The notes beneath the pieces were generated by a model. That model did not search any database and had not been told where the DNA came from. It saw only the letters and a program-made list of their open reading frames with translations. The translations under genes and the position numbers were made by a program. A DNA stretch of 64,000 bases from Sediminibacterium sp. (lineage in GTDB: Bacteria > Bacteroidota > Bacteroidia > Chitinophagales > Chitinophagaceae). How positions within the stretch are numbered: position 1 is the first letter of the stretch; each line of letters opens with the position of its first letter. Where the stretch lies: the NCBI RefSeq assembly GCF_019264485.1, contig NZ_JAHVAA010000007.1:62001-126000 (forward strand). The letters run 5' to 3'. Of the stretch, positions 45,074 through 53,392 are shown one piece after another.

Positions 45074-45541
45074 ATGAAAATTCAACTCTTATTACTCTTT
45101 TTAAGCTTGCAGATTGTCAGTTTTTCTGACGCACAGGATTTGGCAGACAGGAAAAAACATTTTAATCTTTCAGATAAAGGACTGGCTATACAGGGTTATG
45201 ATCCTGTAACTTATTTCACAGAAAAGAAACCTATGAAAGGTAAGAAAGAGCTGACGGTAACTCATCAGGGACTCACTTATTATTTTTCTTCACCAGCGAA
45301 TAAAGATCTTTTTTTGAAATCGCCTTTATCTTATGAACCTCAATATGGAGGATGGTGTGCCTATGCCATGGGTGCCAAAGGTGAGAAAGTAAGTATTGAT
45401 CCGGAAACTTTTAAGATCATCGATAATAAACTCTATCTCTTTTATAACAGGTTTTTTAACAACACATTGCAGGACTGGAATAAAAATGAGACTGTATTAA
45501 AGCAGAAAGCCGATCAGTCATGGAAAAAAATCATCCAATAA
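45074..45541 (+). CDS. Exported YHS-domain protein
   Basis: 155 residues. The signal peptide is at about 1-20 (LLLLFLSLQIVSFSDAQ). A YHS-type domain follows (about 32-100, GLAIQGYDPVTYFTEKKPMKGKKELTVTHQGLTYYFSSPANKDLFLKSPLSYEPQYGGWCAYAMG). YHS domains often bind metals such as copper or heme iron; the single Cys in GGWCAYAMG is conserved in this exported subfamily. It lies 15 bases upstream of a DoxX-like membrane protein, with which it probably shares a transcript. The exact role is unknown. Confidence 0.85.
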   Translation: MKIQLLLLFLSLQIVSFSDAQDLADRKKHFNLSDKGLAIQGYDPVTYFTEKKPMKGKKELTVTHQGLTYYFSSPANKDLFLKSPLSYEPQYGGWCAYAMGAKGEKVSIDPETFKIIDNKLYLFYNRFFNNTLQDWNKNETVLKQKADQSWKKIIQ

Positions 45542-45556
45542 TTTCAAATAAAAATT

Positions 45557-45967
45557 ATGATACAGATACAAACTATTTTTCACTGGACCTTAAGAATTAT
45601 AGCGGCAATCATTATGCTGCAAACACTGTATTTTAAATTCTCAGGCTCAGAAGAATCTGTATACATTTTTACACAAATGAATATGGAACCCTGGGGAAGG
45701 TATGCAACAGGTATAGCAGAATTAATAGCTGCCCTGTTAATATTATATAAGCCCACTACTTCTATAGGTGCTTTTCTGGCAATTGGTATTATGAGTGGAG
45801 CCATTGTGTCGCACCTACTCGTATTGGGTATTGAGGTAAAAAACGATAAGGGTTTATTGTTTATCTACGCATTGACTGTGTGGATATCGGCACTTATTTT
45901 GCTCTGGCTAAACAGGAATCAGGTTTTAGGTTTTTTAAGCAAATTGCTTAAAAAAAGGCTACCCTAA
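45557..45967 (+). CDS. DoxX-like four-helix membrane protein
   Basis: 136 residues with four transmembrane helices (about 6-24, 50-68, 73-93, 100-120). The pattern FHWTLRIIAAIIMLQTLYFKFSGSEESVYIFTQMNMEPWGRYATGIAELIAALLIL is that of DoxX/DoxD-type proteins, linked in some bacteria to quinone-dependent redox reactions or stress. It is paired with the YHS protein upstream. After its stop lies a 261-base gap with no convincing gene (see findings). Confidence 0.75.
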   Translation: MIQIQTIFHWTLRIIAAIIMLQTLYFKFSGSEESVYIFTQMNMEPWGRYATGIAELIAALLILYKPTTSIGAFLAIGIMSGAIVSHLLVLGIEVKNDKGLLFIYALTVWISALILLWLNRNQVLGFLSKLLKKRLP

Positions 45968-46228
45968 ATCCAATAGGCACCAAGTCTTGTAAACCCCATA
46001 AACGAATCGGTCAGTTTGTTTTTTCTGTCGGTGAAAACTACTGTGGATATTGAGAAAAAGGCGAAATATAGCGATTTGACAAAAGAGCATTATTTTCACT
46101 TTAAGAAGCGGCTTGTTTATCCGGGCAAAAAACCCGGAAACTAAATGACACGTAAGTAAAAAATACGGTAGTTAATTTAAAAAATTGAGACTGGCCACAC
46201 TTCCTATAAAAGTATAGAATCCGTTTAT

Positions 46229-46729
46229 ATGCAAATTGCCCAAGCTATTCGAAATGTATTTGTTCAGTTACATGAAACACTGGATAAATTAACGCCTGAA
46301 CAATATACGGCATCCAGTAAGTCGTTGTTTAATGCAACTATCGGCCAGCATGTACGCCATATTGTTGAACTTTTCCAATGTCTTGAAAGCGGGTATGAAA
46401 CAGGCTTGGTGAATTATGAAAAAAGAAAACGTGATAAGCAGATAGAAACAGATAAGGATCTTGCTATCCGTTTATTGCACCAGGTGAGTAATAATCTCCT
46501 GAGGGCAGATAAAAAATTGCAACTTGAACTGAGTTATGATGATGTATCGAATGAAACAGTAAGTGTGGAAAGTAACTATTACCGTGAAGTGGTATATAAC
46601 CTGGAACATACAGTTCATCATATGGCATTGATTCGTGTAGGTGTAACAGAGCTTTCCGATATCATACTACCCGAAGGTTTCGGAGTGGCTACATCTACCA
46701 TTAAACACAGGGAATCATGTGCACAGTAA
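46229..46729 (+). CDS. DinB-family protein
   Basis: 166-residue four-helix-bundle protein. The DinB metal-site histidines fit TIGQHVRHIVELFQ (about 33-46) and LEHTVHHMALIRVGV (about 132-146), the arrangement used for a divalent metal in this superfamily, which includes bacillithiol-dependent and other thiol transferases. Its end overlaps the next start by 13 bases, so translation is coupled to the NRDE protein. The substrate is unknown. Confidence 0.8.
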   Translation: MQIAQAIRNVFVQLHETLDKLTPEQYTASSKSLFNATIGQHVRHIVELFQCLESGYETGLVNYEKRKRDKQIETDKDLAIRLLHQVSNNLLRADKKLQLELSYDDVSNETVSVESNYYREVVYNLEHTVHHMALIRVGVTELSDIILPEGFGVATSTIKHRESCAQ

Positions 46730-47445
46730 CATTTATTCCACTCGGCAATAAGGTATTACTTACTTCAAACCGGGATGAAAAAGGTATTCGCAAAAAAGCA
46801 ATCCCGCCTGCTGTTACTGTATTTGATAAAACAAAGCTCCTGTTTCCAAAAGATGCACAGGCTGGTGGTACCTGGATAGGTGCTTCCGACTCCGGTACAA
46901 TAATGATATTACTGAATGGCGGCTTTATTAAGCACGAACCCGCAGCGGAATACCGGAAAAGCAGGGGTCTGATATTCCTCGATGTATTGTCTGAAACAAA
47001 AGCATTGCCTGCATTTAAAAGAATTAATCTTTTGGGAATTGAACCTTTTACACTGGTAATCTGGGAGGAAGGTAAATTATATGAGTGCAGGTGGAGCGGA
47101 GAAGAGAAATATACCCGTGAAATGGATGCTACTCAACCACATATCTGGTCGTCTGTTACACTCTATACTTCTGAAACCATTCACAAAAGAGAACAATGGT
47201 TTAAAAACTGGCTGGAAAAGCATCCTCAACCAACGGTAGCAGATGTTCTTACATTTCATTTGTTTGGAGGGGAGGGTGATAGCGAAAATGATATACGCAT
47301 GAACAGAAATAATACCATGTTCACTGTAAGTGTAACCAATATTGCGTGTGATCATCAGCAGGCTATCATGCATTACGAAGACCTCGTTAACATGGAACAA
47401 AGCAAATCAACGCTTGTATTTGTTCAGGAACAGCCTGTAGCATAA
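46717..47445 (+). CDS. NRDE family (TANGO2-like) protein
   Basis: 242 residues. It begins Met-Cys-Thr-Val-Thr-Phe, with Cys2 in the position used as catalytic nucleophile by Ntn-hydrolase-like proteins once Met is removed. It has the family signature SNRDE (residues 17-21) and WIGASDSGTIMILLNGG. Eukaryotic TANGO2 has been linked to lipid and heme handling; the bacterial function is not known. The gene overlaps the DinB gene by 13 bases and lies 9 bases upstream of an ATP-grasp gene, suggesting a common job. Confidence 0.85.
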   Translation: MCTVTFIPLGNKVLLTSNRDEKGIRKKAIPPAVTVFDKTKLLFPKDAQAGGTWIGASDSGTIMILLNGGFIKHEPAAEYRKSRGLIFLDVLSETKALPAFKRINLLGIEPFTLVIWEEGKLYECRWSGEEKYTREMDATQPHIWSSVTLYTSETIHKREQWFKNWLEKHPQPTVADVLTFHLFGGEGDSENDIRMNRNNTMFTVSVTNIACDHQQAIMHYEDLVNMEQSKSTLVFVQEQPVA

Positions 47446-47454
47446 CTTTCACCC

Positions 47455-48507
47455 ATGAGTTTCCTGAAAAAGTTTAGCCATCATCCCCTGGTTATTAAAA
47501 TATTTCATTGGGAATACTGGCCATTTGCTGTTTTGTACGCGCCCCTTTATCCATACTGGTTCTGGCTTTGTTTAAAAGCAAGGGCTTTTTTTTATATCAA
47601 CGCTGCTAACCCAAGTATTCGTAATGGTGGTTTTTTGATGGAAAGTAAAAAAGAAATCTATGATATTTTGCCGGAAGGCACTTATCCCACAACACTTTTT
47701 TTTAAGGCGGGTACAGACCCTTTATTGATTCTTGAACAAATGAAATTGAGTGATATTCAATATCCGGCTATCGGTAAACCCGATATTGGTATGAGAGGAA
47801 TGAGTGTACAAAAAATCGAAAATGATCAGGACCTGTTGCACTATGCACAAAAAAGTAAAGTTGATTTTTTGGTACAGGCATATATTCCCTTTGAAGATGA
47901 GTTGGGTATTTTTTATTACCGTATACCCGGAGAAGAAAAAGGACAGATATCAGGTATCGTAGGAAAAGAATTACTTGGAGTAACAGGAGACGGAAAATCA
48001 ACAGTGGAGCAATTATTACAACAGAATCAACGATTCATTCTTCAGCTACCTGTACTCAGAAAAACCATGCCCGATGAACTATTGCTTGTTTTGGCAAAAG
48101 GAGAACGAAAACTATTAGTACCCTATGGTAATCATGCGCGCGGAGCCAAATTCATTGATGTAACATACCTGGCCGATGAAGAGTTAAATAATACAATTGA
48201 TCAGCTGGCCAAACAAATTAATGGGTTTTATTATGGTAGAATGGATATAAGGTATAATAATATAGAAGAACTGCGACAGGGTAAGAATTTCTCAATCATT
48301 GAACTGAACGGTTCTGGTAGCGAGCCCACACATATATACGATCCGCGACATTCGGTTTTTTTCGCCTGGAAAGAAATTACCAGACATTGGTCCATTATGT
48401 GCAGGATCAGCAAAATTAATCACCGTAATGGGGTACCCTATATGACAAGGAAAGAAGGACTGGCCATGCTGAAAGCCAATAGTCAGCTGATTGAAAATAT
48501 TTCTTGA
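47455..48507 (+). CDS. ATP-grasp-type protein of unknown substrate
   Basis: 350 residues. An aromatic, hydrophobic N-terminal segment (about 15-50, HWEYWPFAVLYAPLYPYWFWLCLKARAFFY) may sit in or on the membrane. The rest looks like a D-Ala-D-Ala-ligase/carbamoyl-phosphate type ATP-grasp fold: YPAIGKPDIGMRGMSVQKIE (nucleotide-binding Lys), FLVQAYIPFEDELGIFYYRIPGE, GVTGDGKSTVEQLL and the metal-binding FSIIELNGSGSEPTHIYDP. It is third in a DinB-NRDE-ATP-grasp run. I cannot assign a substrate; amide- or peptide-bond formation is what the fold normally does. Confidence 0.7.
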   Translation: MSFLKKFSHHPLVIKIFHWEYWPFAVLYAPLYPYWFWLCLKARAFFYINAANPSIRNGGFLMESKKEIYDILPEGTYPTTLFFKAGTDPLLILEQMKLSDIQYPAIGKPDIGMRGMSVQKIENDQDLLHYAQKSKVDFLVQAYIPFEDELGIFYYRIPGEEKGQISGIVGKELLGVTGDGKSTVEQLLQQNQRFILQLPVLRKTMPDELLLVLAKGERKLLVPYGNHARGAKFIDVTYLADEELNNTIDQLAKQINGFYYGRMDIRYNNIEELRQGKNFSIIELNGSGSEPTHIYDPRHSVFFAWKEITRHWSIMCRISKINHRNGVPYMTRKEGLAMLKANSQLIENIS

Positions 48508-48590
48508 ATTTTTACAAAGAATTGGTCAATAAATAAAACAGGCAAGTTCAATTGATGTACTAATTTGCGCGCATAAATCAGTGAAAGAAT

Positions 48591-49250
48591 ATGTTACAAA
48601 CAGCAGGAGCTTTTCTTTTCGACCTGAATGGAACAATGATAGATGATATGCATTACCATAAACAGGTTTGGTACGACATTTTAACCAAAGATTTAGGAGC
48701 CAACCTCAGTTGGGAGGAGGTGGCCTCACATATGTATGGTAAAAATACAGAACTACTCATCCGCATATTCGGCCCCGATCATTTTACCATGGAAGAAATG
48801 AATCGTCTTTCAGTAGAAAAAGAAAAAAAATACCAGGAACTATATAAACCGAAATTAAAGGGGTTACCCGGACTGGAAACATTTTTGGAGAAAGCAAAAC
48901 AGAAGGGAATTAAAATGGGAATAGGATCCGCAGCTATTTTGTTTAATATTGATTTTGCTGTGGATGGATTGAATATCAGGCATTATTTTGATTCGATAGT
49001 TGGTGCGGAAAATGTTAAAGACAGTAAACCTGATCCTGAAACTTATTTAAAAGGGGCCATGGAGTTAGGGTTGAATCCTTCCAGCTGTATTGTATTTGAA
49101 GATGCTCCGAAAGGCGTTGAAGCTGCACAAAATGCAGGTATGAAAGCCGTTGTACTTACCACAATGCATACCGCAGAAGAATTCAATGAATACTCCAATA
49201 TTATCACTTTTGCAAAGGATTACACAACATTAATTCCATTACTGGATTAA
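48591..49250 (+). CDS. HAD-superfamily phosphatase / beta-phosphoglucomutase-like
   Basis: 219 residues. HAD motif I is FLFDLNGTMIDD (the second Asp of the usual DxDGT is replaced by Asn here: D-L-N-G-T). A helical cap covers about 18-90. Motif II/III is at GIGSAA and KDSKPDPETYLKGAMELG, and motif IV is VFEDAPKGVEAAQNAGM. The cap type and the KPxPE region are those of the beta-phosphoglucomutase subfamily. The D-to-N change at the general acid/base position would be expected to weaken a normal hydrolase or mutase reaction. It stands alone and ends before a palindromic repeat and a two-way terminator. Confidence 0.8.
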   Translation: MLQTAGAFLFDLNGTMIDDMHYHKQVWYDILTKDLGANLSWEEVASHMYGKNTELLIRIFGPDHFTMEEMNRLSVEKEKKYQELYKPKLKGLPGLETFLEKAKQKGIKMGIGSAAILFNIDFAVDGLNIRHYFDSIVGAENVKDSKPDPETYLKGAMELGLNPSSCIVFEDAPKGVEAAQNAGMKAVVLTTMHTAEEFNEYSNIITFAKDYTTLIPLLD

Positions 49251-49270
49251 TTTTAAACAACTATTAACCC

Positions 49271-49346
49271 TGCGTAAACTCTGTGTTCTCCTTTCTCTGC
49301 GGTGAATTTCTACCGCAAAGAACAAGAGGAAGCAGAGTTTTCGCAG
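49271..49346. repeat. Large intergenic palindrome (CTCTGCGGT type)
   Basis: The left arm (49271-49303, TGCG-AAACTCTG-...-CTCTGCGGT) is matched by the inverse of the right arm (49312-49345, ACCGCAAAG-...-CAGAGTTTTCGCA) over about 33 bases with few mismatches and a loop near 49304-49311. No ORF is present. Its arms look like a dispersed palindromic element found in gene spacers rather than anything specific to its neighbours. Confidence 0.65.
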
Positions 49347-49374
49347 AGTCGTTTATAATGATGTGGAACTGTAT

Positions 49375-49415
49375 AAAATAATAAAGGGGACCGTAACAGT
49401 CCCCTTTATTATTTT
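49375..49415. terminator. Bidirectional intrinsic terminator
   Basis: A 17-bp perfect stem (49375-49391 with 49399-49415) has a GGGGAC/GTCCCC core, a CGTAACA loop, and A-rich and T-rich flanks on both sides. It acts in both directions: for the HAD gene on the plus strand and for the arabinose-transporter operon on the minus strand. Confidence 0.9.
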
Positions 49416-49430
49416 ATGGAATAACTGGTT

Positions 49431-51116
49431 TTACCAGAATCTTACATACAGGGCAGTGAGTAGTAATAATGTAATGATGATTAACACCAGTACAGAATTG
49501 CTTACTTTAAACATGCCTTTCTCAAATATGAAAGATTTCGGATTCACTTTAGGTCCACGAAGACTGATGAGGATCATTACTAACATGGTAAAGAAGAATG
49601 ACCAACCCATATTAATCAGGAACGGAATTTCATAACCGCCCTTACCATTTGGATAAGCAGTATATAAAATGGTTTCATTACCCAGCAGTGAAGGGGCATA
49701 GTTGTTAAAGAATACAGATAATGCGAAACCACAGATTACACCTGCAATCGCAGCAGCGCCTGTTGTTCTTTTCCAGAACATACCCAGTATAAACATGGCA
49801 AATACACCTGGACTGATAAAGCCAGTATATTTCTGTATGAATGTAAATCCACCCTCTCCTCCGATACCCAGTGTGTCGTTCCAGGTAAACAATACACTCA
49901 CAATCATGGCAACAAAAATGGTTACCCTGCCTGTCCAAACCAGTTTCTTCTCATCAGCACCTGGCTTGATGTATTTCTTATAAATGTCCAGTGTGAAAAT
50001 GGTAGAAATACTGTTTGCTTTTCCTGCCAGTGAGGCCACGATGGCTGCTGTTAATGCGGCAACCGACAAACCCTTTAACCCACTTGGTAAGAAACTGAGG
50101 ATAGCAGAATAAGCACCATCCTTACTTCCGCCTTCGAGTTGTGGAAGGTGACCATTCTTGTATAAAACATATGCAGCAATACCGGGTAACATAACGATTA
50201 CAGGCATCATTAATTTTAACAGACCTGCAAAAAGAATACCTGTTCTGGCAGTCTGCAGGTTGGCACCCAATGCACGTTGAGTGATATATTGATTACAGCC
50301 CCAATAATTCAGGTTAACGATCCATTGTCCTGCGAAATACATGGCGATTCCCGGCAACACAAGATATTTATTGATCTCTTCCTGTGTGGCATTGGGGCCA
50401 GGTTTATCAAGAATCATATGGAAATGATCGGGTGCTTCTTTAAGCAGGGTATTGAAACCGGCAATAACATCTTTGCCAAAGCCGAATTTTTCACTCACAA
50501 TCAGCAAGGCCATATAGGTAGTGGCAAGACCACCAATAATTAGAACGGCTACCTGAATTACATCCGTGTAACCAATTACTTTCATACCACCCAGTGTAAT
50601 GATAAGTGCAAAAACCGCCAGCAATACCATAATCAGGTGCAGGTATTGTCCACCCACCAAACCATTGATGGCAACGGCACCGAGATAAAGAATGGATGTA
50701 AGGTTTACAAATACATAAAGAAATAACCAGAATACTGCCATAATCAATGCAACCGTTTCATTGTAACGGTTGGTAAGAAACTGTGGCATGGTGAAGATTT
50801 TGTTCTTCAGGTAGATCGGCATAAACCAGATGGCAATAATAATCAGTGCCAGTGCTGCGATCCACTCATAGGCGGCAACAGCTGTTCCCACAAAAAAACC
50901 TTCACCACTCATACCAATAAACTGCTCAGCAGAAATATTGGATGCAATTAATGAAGCACCAATGGCCCACCAGGTAAGAGAACCTTCGGCCAGGAAAAAA
51001 TCTTTTGTGTCGGTGGTTGTTTTCTTTTTTTTGAGGTAGATCCAGTAACCATATCCGGCTACGATGATAAAATAAAAGAGAAAGACAATGATGTCAATAG
51101 TGGCAAGTCCTTTCAT
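49431..51116 (-). CDS. Sodium/solute symporter (SSS family), probably arabinose uptake
   Basis: 561 residues with about 14 transmembrane helices. SSS-family features are the first helix region IDIIVFLFYFIIVAGYGYWIYLKKK, the conserved LTWWAIGASLIASNISAEQFIGMSGEGF, and TAAIVASLAGKANSISTIFTLDIYKKY (the sodium-site helix). Closest in type to SGLT/vSGLT-like sugar transporters. It is the last gene of araB-araD-araA-transporter, which makes L-arabinose the likely substrate. It is 35 bases after araA and is closed by the bidirectional terminator. Confidence 0.9.
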   Translation of the reverse strand: MKGLATIDIIVFLFYFIIVAGYGYWIYLKKKKTTTDTKDFFLAEGSLTWWAIGASLIASNISAEQFIGMSGEGFFVGTAVAAYEWIAALALIIIAIWFMPIYLKNKIFTMPQFLTNRYNETVALIMAVFWLFLYVFVNLTSILYLGAVAINGLVGGQYLHLIMVLLAVFALIITLGGMKVIGYTDVIQVAVLIIGGLATTYMALLIVSEKFGFGKDVIAGFNTLLKEAPDHFHMILDKPGPNATQEEINKYLVLPGIAMYFAGQWIVNLNYWGCNQYITQRALGANLQTARTGILFAGLLKLMMPVIVMLPGIAAYVLYKNGHLPQLEGGSKDGAYSAILSFLPSGLKGLSVAALTAAIVASLAGKANSISTIFTLDIYKKYIKPGADEKKLVWTGRVTIFVAMIVSVLFTWNDTLGIGGEGGFTFIQKYTGFISPGVFAMFILGMFWKRTTGAAAIAGVICGFALSVFFNNYAPSLLGNETILYTAYPNGKGGYEIPFLINMGWSFFFTMLVMILISLRGPKVNPKSFIFEKGMFKVSNSVLVLIIITLLLLTALYVRFW

Positions 51117-51151
51117 TAGTTAGTGGTTTTCGTATACTGTAATTTCGCTTT

Positions 51152-52642
51152 TTATTGATAAAACTTATCATTCCAGCGCAATTCATTTTTAAATTGATAC
51201 ATTTTGGTATTGTTATTAATACAAACAAATTCAATACCGGCTATAGCGGCAAAATCTTCCATCTGTTCTGATGTAATATTCTGCGAGTAGCAGGTGTGGT
51301 GGGCGCCACCCGCCAGGATCCAGGCTGCACAACCGTTCTGCATATCTGGATAAGGCTTCCAAAGTACCCGTGCTACCGGTAGTTTGGGCAAACTGCTGAT
51401 AGGTGCAACTGCCATCACATCATTCACCAGTAAACGAAAACGATTGCCCATATCAACAATGGAAGCATTAATGGCAGGCCCCGAACCCGAATTGAATACG
51501 AGTCGCACAGGATCTGATTTACCTCCAATGCCCAATGGATGTATTTCGCAACTCGGTTTACCATCGGCAATCGATTCACAAATTTCCAGCATATGAGCAC
51601 CCAGCACCAGTTTATTATCAGGATTAAAATGATAGGTATAATCTTCCATAAAAGAGTTGCCGCCTTTTAAACCACTACCCATTACTTTCATGGCACGAAC
51701 CAATGCAGCAGTTTTCCAGTCGCCTTCACCTGAAAATCCATATCCTTTAGCCATAAGGCGCTGTGCTGCAATACCTGGCAATTGTTCGAGACCATGCAGG
51801 TCTTCAAAAGTGGTAGTGAAACCTTTGAAATTACCCTGTTTCAGGAAGCGCTCAATGCCCAGTTCAATTTTAGCAGCGGTTTTCAGTGATGCATGTTGCG
51901 GGCCATTTTTTTGTAAGCTATCCATTAAAGTGTAGGAACTGATGTATTCATCTACAAGTGTATTTACTTCTCCTTCACTCACTTCATTCATTACCTGTAC
52001 AAGATCGCCCACACCATAAGTATTTACAGAGTAGCCAAATTTAATTTCAGCTTCTACTTTATCTCCTTCGGTAACTGCCACAAAACGCATATTATCACCA
52101 AAACGAACAAAACGCGCACCCTGCCAGTCATGCCAGCCAGCGGCAACCCTGATCCAGCCATTGATTTTGTCAATACATTCAGCATCGGTCCAATGACCTA
52201 CTACCACTTTTCTGTCAATACGCATACGACTCATGATAAAACCAAATTCCCTGTCACCATGCGCACTTTGGTTCAGGTTCATGAAATCCATATCAATTGT
52301 ACCCCATGGAATATCGCGATTGAATTGTGTATGAAAATGAAGCAATGGTTTACGCAAAATCTTTAGGCCGCTGATCCACATTTTAGCCGGAGAGAAAGTG
52401 TGCATCCAGGTAATGATACCAATACAGTTGGTTGCATTGTTAGCTTCCTGACAAATGGCATATATTTCTTCGGTAGATTTCACCGTAGGTTTATAAACAA
52501 TCTGAACAGGCATATTAGGAGCCTTATTCAATGCATCTGCAATTACAGTTGAGTTAGCGGCTACCTGCTTCAATGTTTCTTCGCCGTATAAATGTTGGCT
52601 TCCTGTAACAAACCAAACTTCCAGTTGCTTCAGATTAATCAT
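51152..52642 (-). CDS. araA: L-Arabinose isomerase
   Basis: 496-residue enzyme that isomerises L-arabinose to L-ribulose. Family stretches: [106 protein letters not shown] and [12 protein letters not shown]. Metal ligands fit Glu and His in EDYTYHF-type and [14 protein letters not shown] regions. Length equals E. coli AraA (500). It comes after araD in the arabinose operon, 27 bases downstream. Confidence 0.97.
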   Translation of the reverse strand: MINLKQLEVWFVTGSQHLYGEETLKQVAANSTVIADALNKAPNMPVQIVYKPTVKSTEEIYAICQEANNATNCIGIITWMHTFSPAKMWISGLKILRKPLLHFHTQFNRDIPWGTIDMDFMNLNQSAHGDREFGFIMSRMRIDRKVVVGHWTDAECIDKINGWIRVAAGWHDWQGARFVRFGDNMRFVAVTEGDKVEAEIKFGYSVNTYGVGDLVQVMNEVSEGEVNTLVDEYISSYTLMDSLQKNGPQHASLKTAAKIELGIERFLKQGNFKGFTTTFEDLHGLEQLPGIAAQRLMAKGYGFSGEGDWKTAALVRAMKVMGSGLKGGNSFMEDYTYHFNPDNKLVLGAHMLEICESIADGKPSCEIHPLGIGGKSDPVRLVFNSGSGPAINASIVDMGNRFRLLVNDVMAVAPISSLPKLPVARVLWKPYPDMQNGCAAWILAGGAHHTCYSQNITSEQMEDFAAIAGIEFVCINNNTKMYQFKNELRWNDKFYQ

Positions 52643-52669
52643 ATTGCTTGTCTTTGTTGATGTAAAATA

Positions 52670-53368
52670 TTATTGGCCGTAATAAGAATCCGGTCCGTGT
52701 TTTCTTTCAAAATGTTTTTTGATCAGCGCATCTTTTAATACCGGGGCATTGGGATTGATCTGTAAAGTGAGGTAAGCCATTCTTGCCACTTCTTCCAGTA
52801 CTGCAGCATTATAAACTGCTTTATGTGCTGTTTTACCCCAGGTAAATGGCGCATGATTTCCCACCAGCATCATTTCAGTTTCAGCAGGGTCGAGTGATTT
52901 TTCTTTGAAACAATTCAGTATCTGAAAGCCTGTTTCTGTTTCATAATCACCTTTTATCATTTCATCACTCATTGGAGGCGCACAGGGAATAAATGCAGTG
53001 GTATGATCGGCATGTGTGGTGCCAAAAATGGGAATATCTCTTTGTGCCTGTGCCCATGCAGTGGCATAGGTTGAATGTGTATGTACAATACTGCCTATTG
53101 AACTCCAGTGTTTATATAAAACAGCATGTGTTTTAGTGTCGGATGAAGGACGTAAAGTTCCTTCTACCACATTTCCATCAAAATCAACAATTACCATTTT
53201 CTCAGGACTCAACTCCTCATAAGGAACGCCACTGGGTTTAATAGCGAAAACCTGAAACTGTCTGTCAACCACACTCACATTACCAAATGTAAATAATACC
53301 AGCCCCAGTTTGGGCAGCTGCATATTGGCCTCGTAGGCCTCTTTTTTTAGTTGATCATACTTACTCAT
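52670..53368 (-). CDS. araD: L-Ribulose-5-phosphate 4-epimerase
   Basis: 232-residue class II aldolase-family epimerase giving D-xylulose 5-phosphate. Zinc histidines are in VHTHSTYATAWAQAQ and later in LVGNHAPFTWG. Other marks: FGNVSVVDRQFQVFAIKPSGVPYEEL, RPSSDTKTHAVLYKHW, and GTTHADHTTAFIPC. Length is normal (E. coli 231). Middle gene of araB-araD-araA. Confidence 0.96.
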   Translation of the reverse strand: MSKYDQLKKEAYEANMQLPKLGLVLFTFGNVSVVDRQFQVFAIKPSGVPYEELSPEKMVIVDFDGNVVEGTLRPSSDTKTHAVLYKHWSSIGSIVHTHSTYATAWAQAQRDIPIFGTTHADHTTAFIPCAPPMSDEMIKGDYETETGFQILNCFKEKSLDPAETEMMLVGNHAPFTWGKTAHKAVYNAAVLEEVARMAYLTLQINPNAPVLKDALIKKHFERKHGPDSYYGQ

Positions 53369-53392
53369 GCTGATTTATTTTGTGTGTATCCT

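Noticed and set aside
49363..49635. 90-residue plus-strand frame
   Set aside because: Antisense to the C-terminus of the SSS transporter and starting inside the bidirectional terminator.
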